From positions 1-33,198 of the forward strand of contig CANQMW010000028.1 in assembly GCA_947625045.1 (NCBI GenBank): a DNA stretch of 33,198 nucleotides. Reading direction: 5' to 3'. Of this stretch, positions 32,850-33,198 are shown in pieces. Under the pieces are notes generated by a model. It searched no databases. It was not told the origin of the DNA and worked only from the letters and a program-made list of their open reading frames with translations. This stretch comes from an uncultured Oscillospiraceae bacterium (GTDB taxonomy: Bacteria > Bacillota > Clostridia > Oscillospirales > Oscillospiraceae). The position numbers were made by a program, and so were the translations under genes. Each line of letters begins with the position of its first letter. Positions within the stretch are counted from its first letter, which is position 1.

Positions 32850-32879
32850 TAGTATGGTCAACTGGAAAAGATTTCATGA
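32850..32879 (-). promoter_or_regulatory. Sigma-G-type promoter of the ger operon
   Basis: Minus strand: -10 CATACTA (32850-32856), identical to the classic sigma-G -10, and -35 TCATG (32875-32879), fitting HATR of gHATR, with the usual 18-bp spacer. This agrees with forespore expression of ger operons in Bacillus. It argues against translation from the ATG at 32877. Confidence 0.65.
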
Positions 32880-32938
32880 AAAAATTTTTAAAAAAGCCTT
32901 AAAAAAGTGTTGACAACGGCATTTTTGGATGGTATATT
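32880..32938 (+). promoter_or_regulatory. Strong rrn promoter with AT-rich UP element
   Basis: -35 TTGACA (32910-32915, consensus), 17-bp spacer, -10 TATATT (32933-32938). The 30 bp upstream are nearly all A and T with phased A/T runs, as in UP elements. Transcription would read the rRNA leader. Confidence 0.88.
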
Positions 32939-32944
32939 AGCAAA

Positions 32945-33133
32945 GCGCCTCGCGGGGAGGCCCGCGGCGCGCGTGTACCTTGTAAATTAAACAATGCAAA
33001 CAAGCTTATGCAAATAAGCACCAGAAGAGGGTTCTTAAAAGAGACCAGCAATGGTCTCTATGAATTTCTTTGAGAGCTAGTAATAGCGATCGATGAACGG
33101 TTTGGACCGTTCCTTGGAACGGTTTAGATACGA
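32945..33133 (+). ncRNA. 16S rRNA precursor leader
   Basis: About 190 nt between the promoter and the 16S 5' end, with no gene. It has three tight hairpins: GCTTAT-GCAA-ATAAGC (33004-33019), AGAGACCA-GCAA-TGGTCTCT (33040-33059), both with GCAA tetraloops, and GAACGGT-TTGG-ACCGTTC (33094-33111), followed by a partial copy GGAACGGTTT. Leaders of this kind carry antitermination and RNase III processing signals. CTTTGAGAGC at 33068-33077 may be part of a boxA-like element; I cannot confirm that. Confidence 0.65.

Positions 33134-33198
<65 letters not shown>

Noticed and set aside
32845-32877. gerAA start at the first ATG (MKSF)
   Set aside because: It lies across the -35 of the sigma-G promoter and has no ribosome site, so it would not be in the mRNA.

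Overview
The window is a high-GC stretch of a spore-forming Firmicute chromosome, most likely of the class Clostridia. Oscillospiraceae-type gut bacteria fit best, but that placement is an inference. The support is a dnaA-dnaN-recF-remB-gyrB-gyrA replication cluster, soj/spo0J with Firmicute-type parS sites, the spore protease gpr, a GerA-type germinant receptor operon, a tetrahydrofolate riboswitch on folT, and the start of a 16S rRNA gene. There are no phage structural genes, insertion sequences with a transposase, CRISPR arrays or tRNA genes.

Layout from left to right. Positions 1-970 hold a small + strand regulator cassette: a ribbon-helix-helix protein and two XRE proteins, behind a repeat-rich promoter region. 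Positions 980-1152 hold a run of perfect hairpins. Positions 1155-3458 hold the minus-strand operon rpmG-secE-nusG-rplK-rplA, which ends there without rplJ-rplL. Positions 3532-4597 hold folT and ruvX behind a THF riboswitch. Positions 4599-5212 hold a divergent small-ORF/XRE pair bounded by identical 27-nt repeats. Then follow vanY-like (-), rpsT (-), gpr (+) and a GNAT gene (-). Two parS sites lie between the GNAT gene and soj-spo0J-serS (+). Positions 11391-14260 hold a degenerate iron-ADH-like gene (-) divergent from an MBL-fold gene and a ROK kinase (+). A MITE-like palindromic repeat follows, then a membrane-anchored alpha/beta hydrolase (-).

Positions 15551-25004 form a long minus-strand replication operon. 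In transcription order it is dnaA, dnaN, recF, remB, gyrB, gyrA, rnhA and a DEDDh exonuclease, and most junctions are ATGA overlaps. The dnaA-dnaN gap looks like oriC: it has variant DnaA boxes, a DnaA-trio run and an AT-rich segment. mfd is divergent from dnaA, where many Firmicutes carry rpmH-rnpA. A small XRE gene and the germination operon, in the order gerAA-gerAC-gerAB, follow on the minus strand. The ger promoter region (a sigma-G match) is back to back with a strong rrn promoter that leads into a 16S gene cut by the window edge.

The genes are mostly housekeeping: origin firing and clamp loading (dnaA, dnaN), supercoiling (gyrAB), repair (recF, mfd, ruvX, rnhA), origin segregation (soj, spo0J, parS), translation (ribosomal proteins, serS, rRNA), and sporulation and germination (gpr, ger). 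The less ordinary points are the parS-promoter geometry, the iron-ADH homologue with every metal ligand replaced, the inverted repeat between it and its divergent neighbour, and the repeat-bounded regulator modules.
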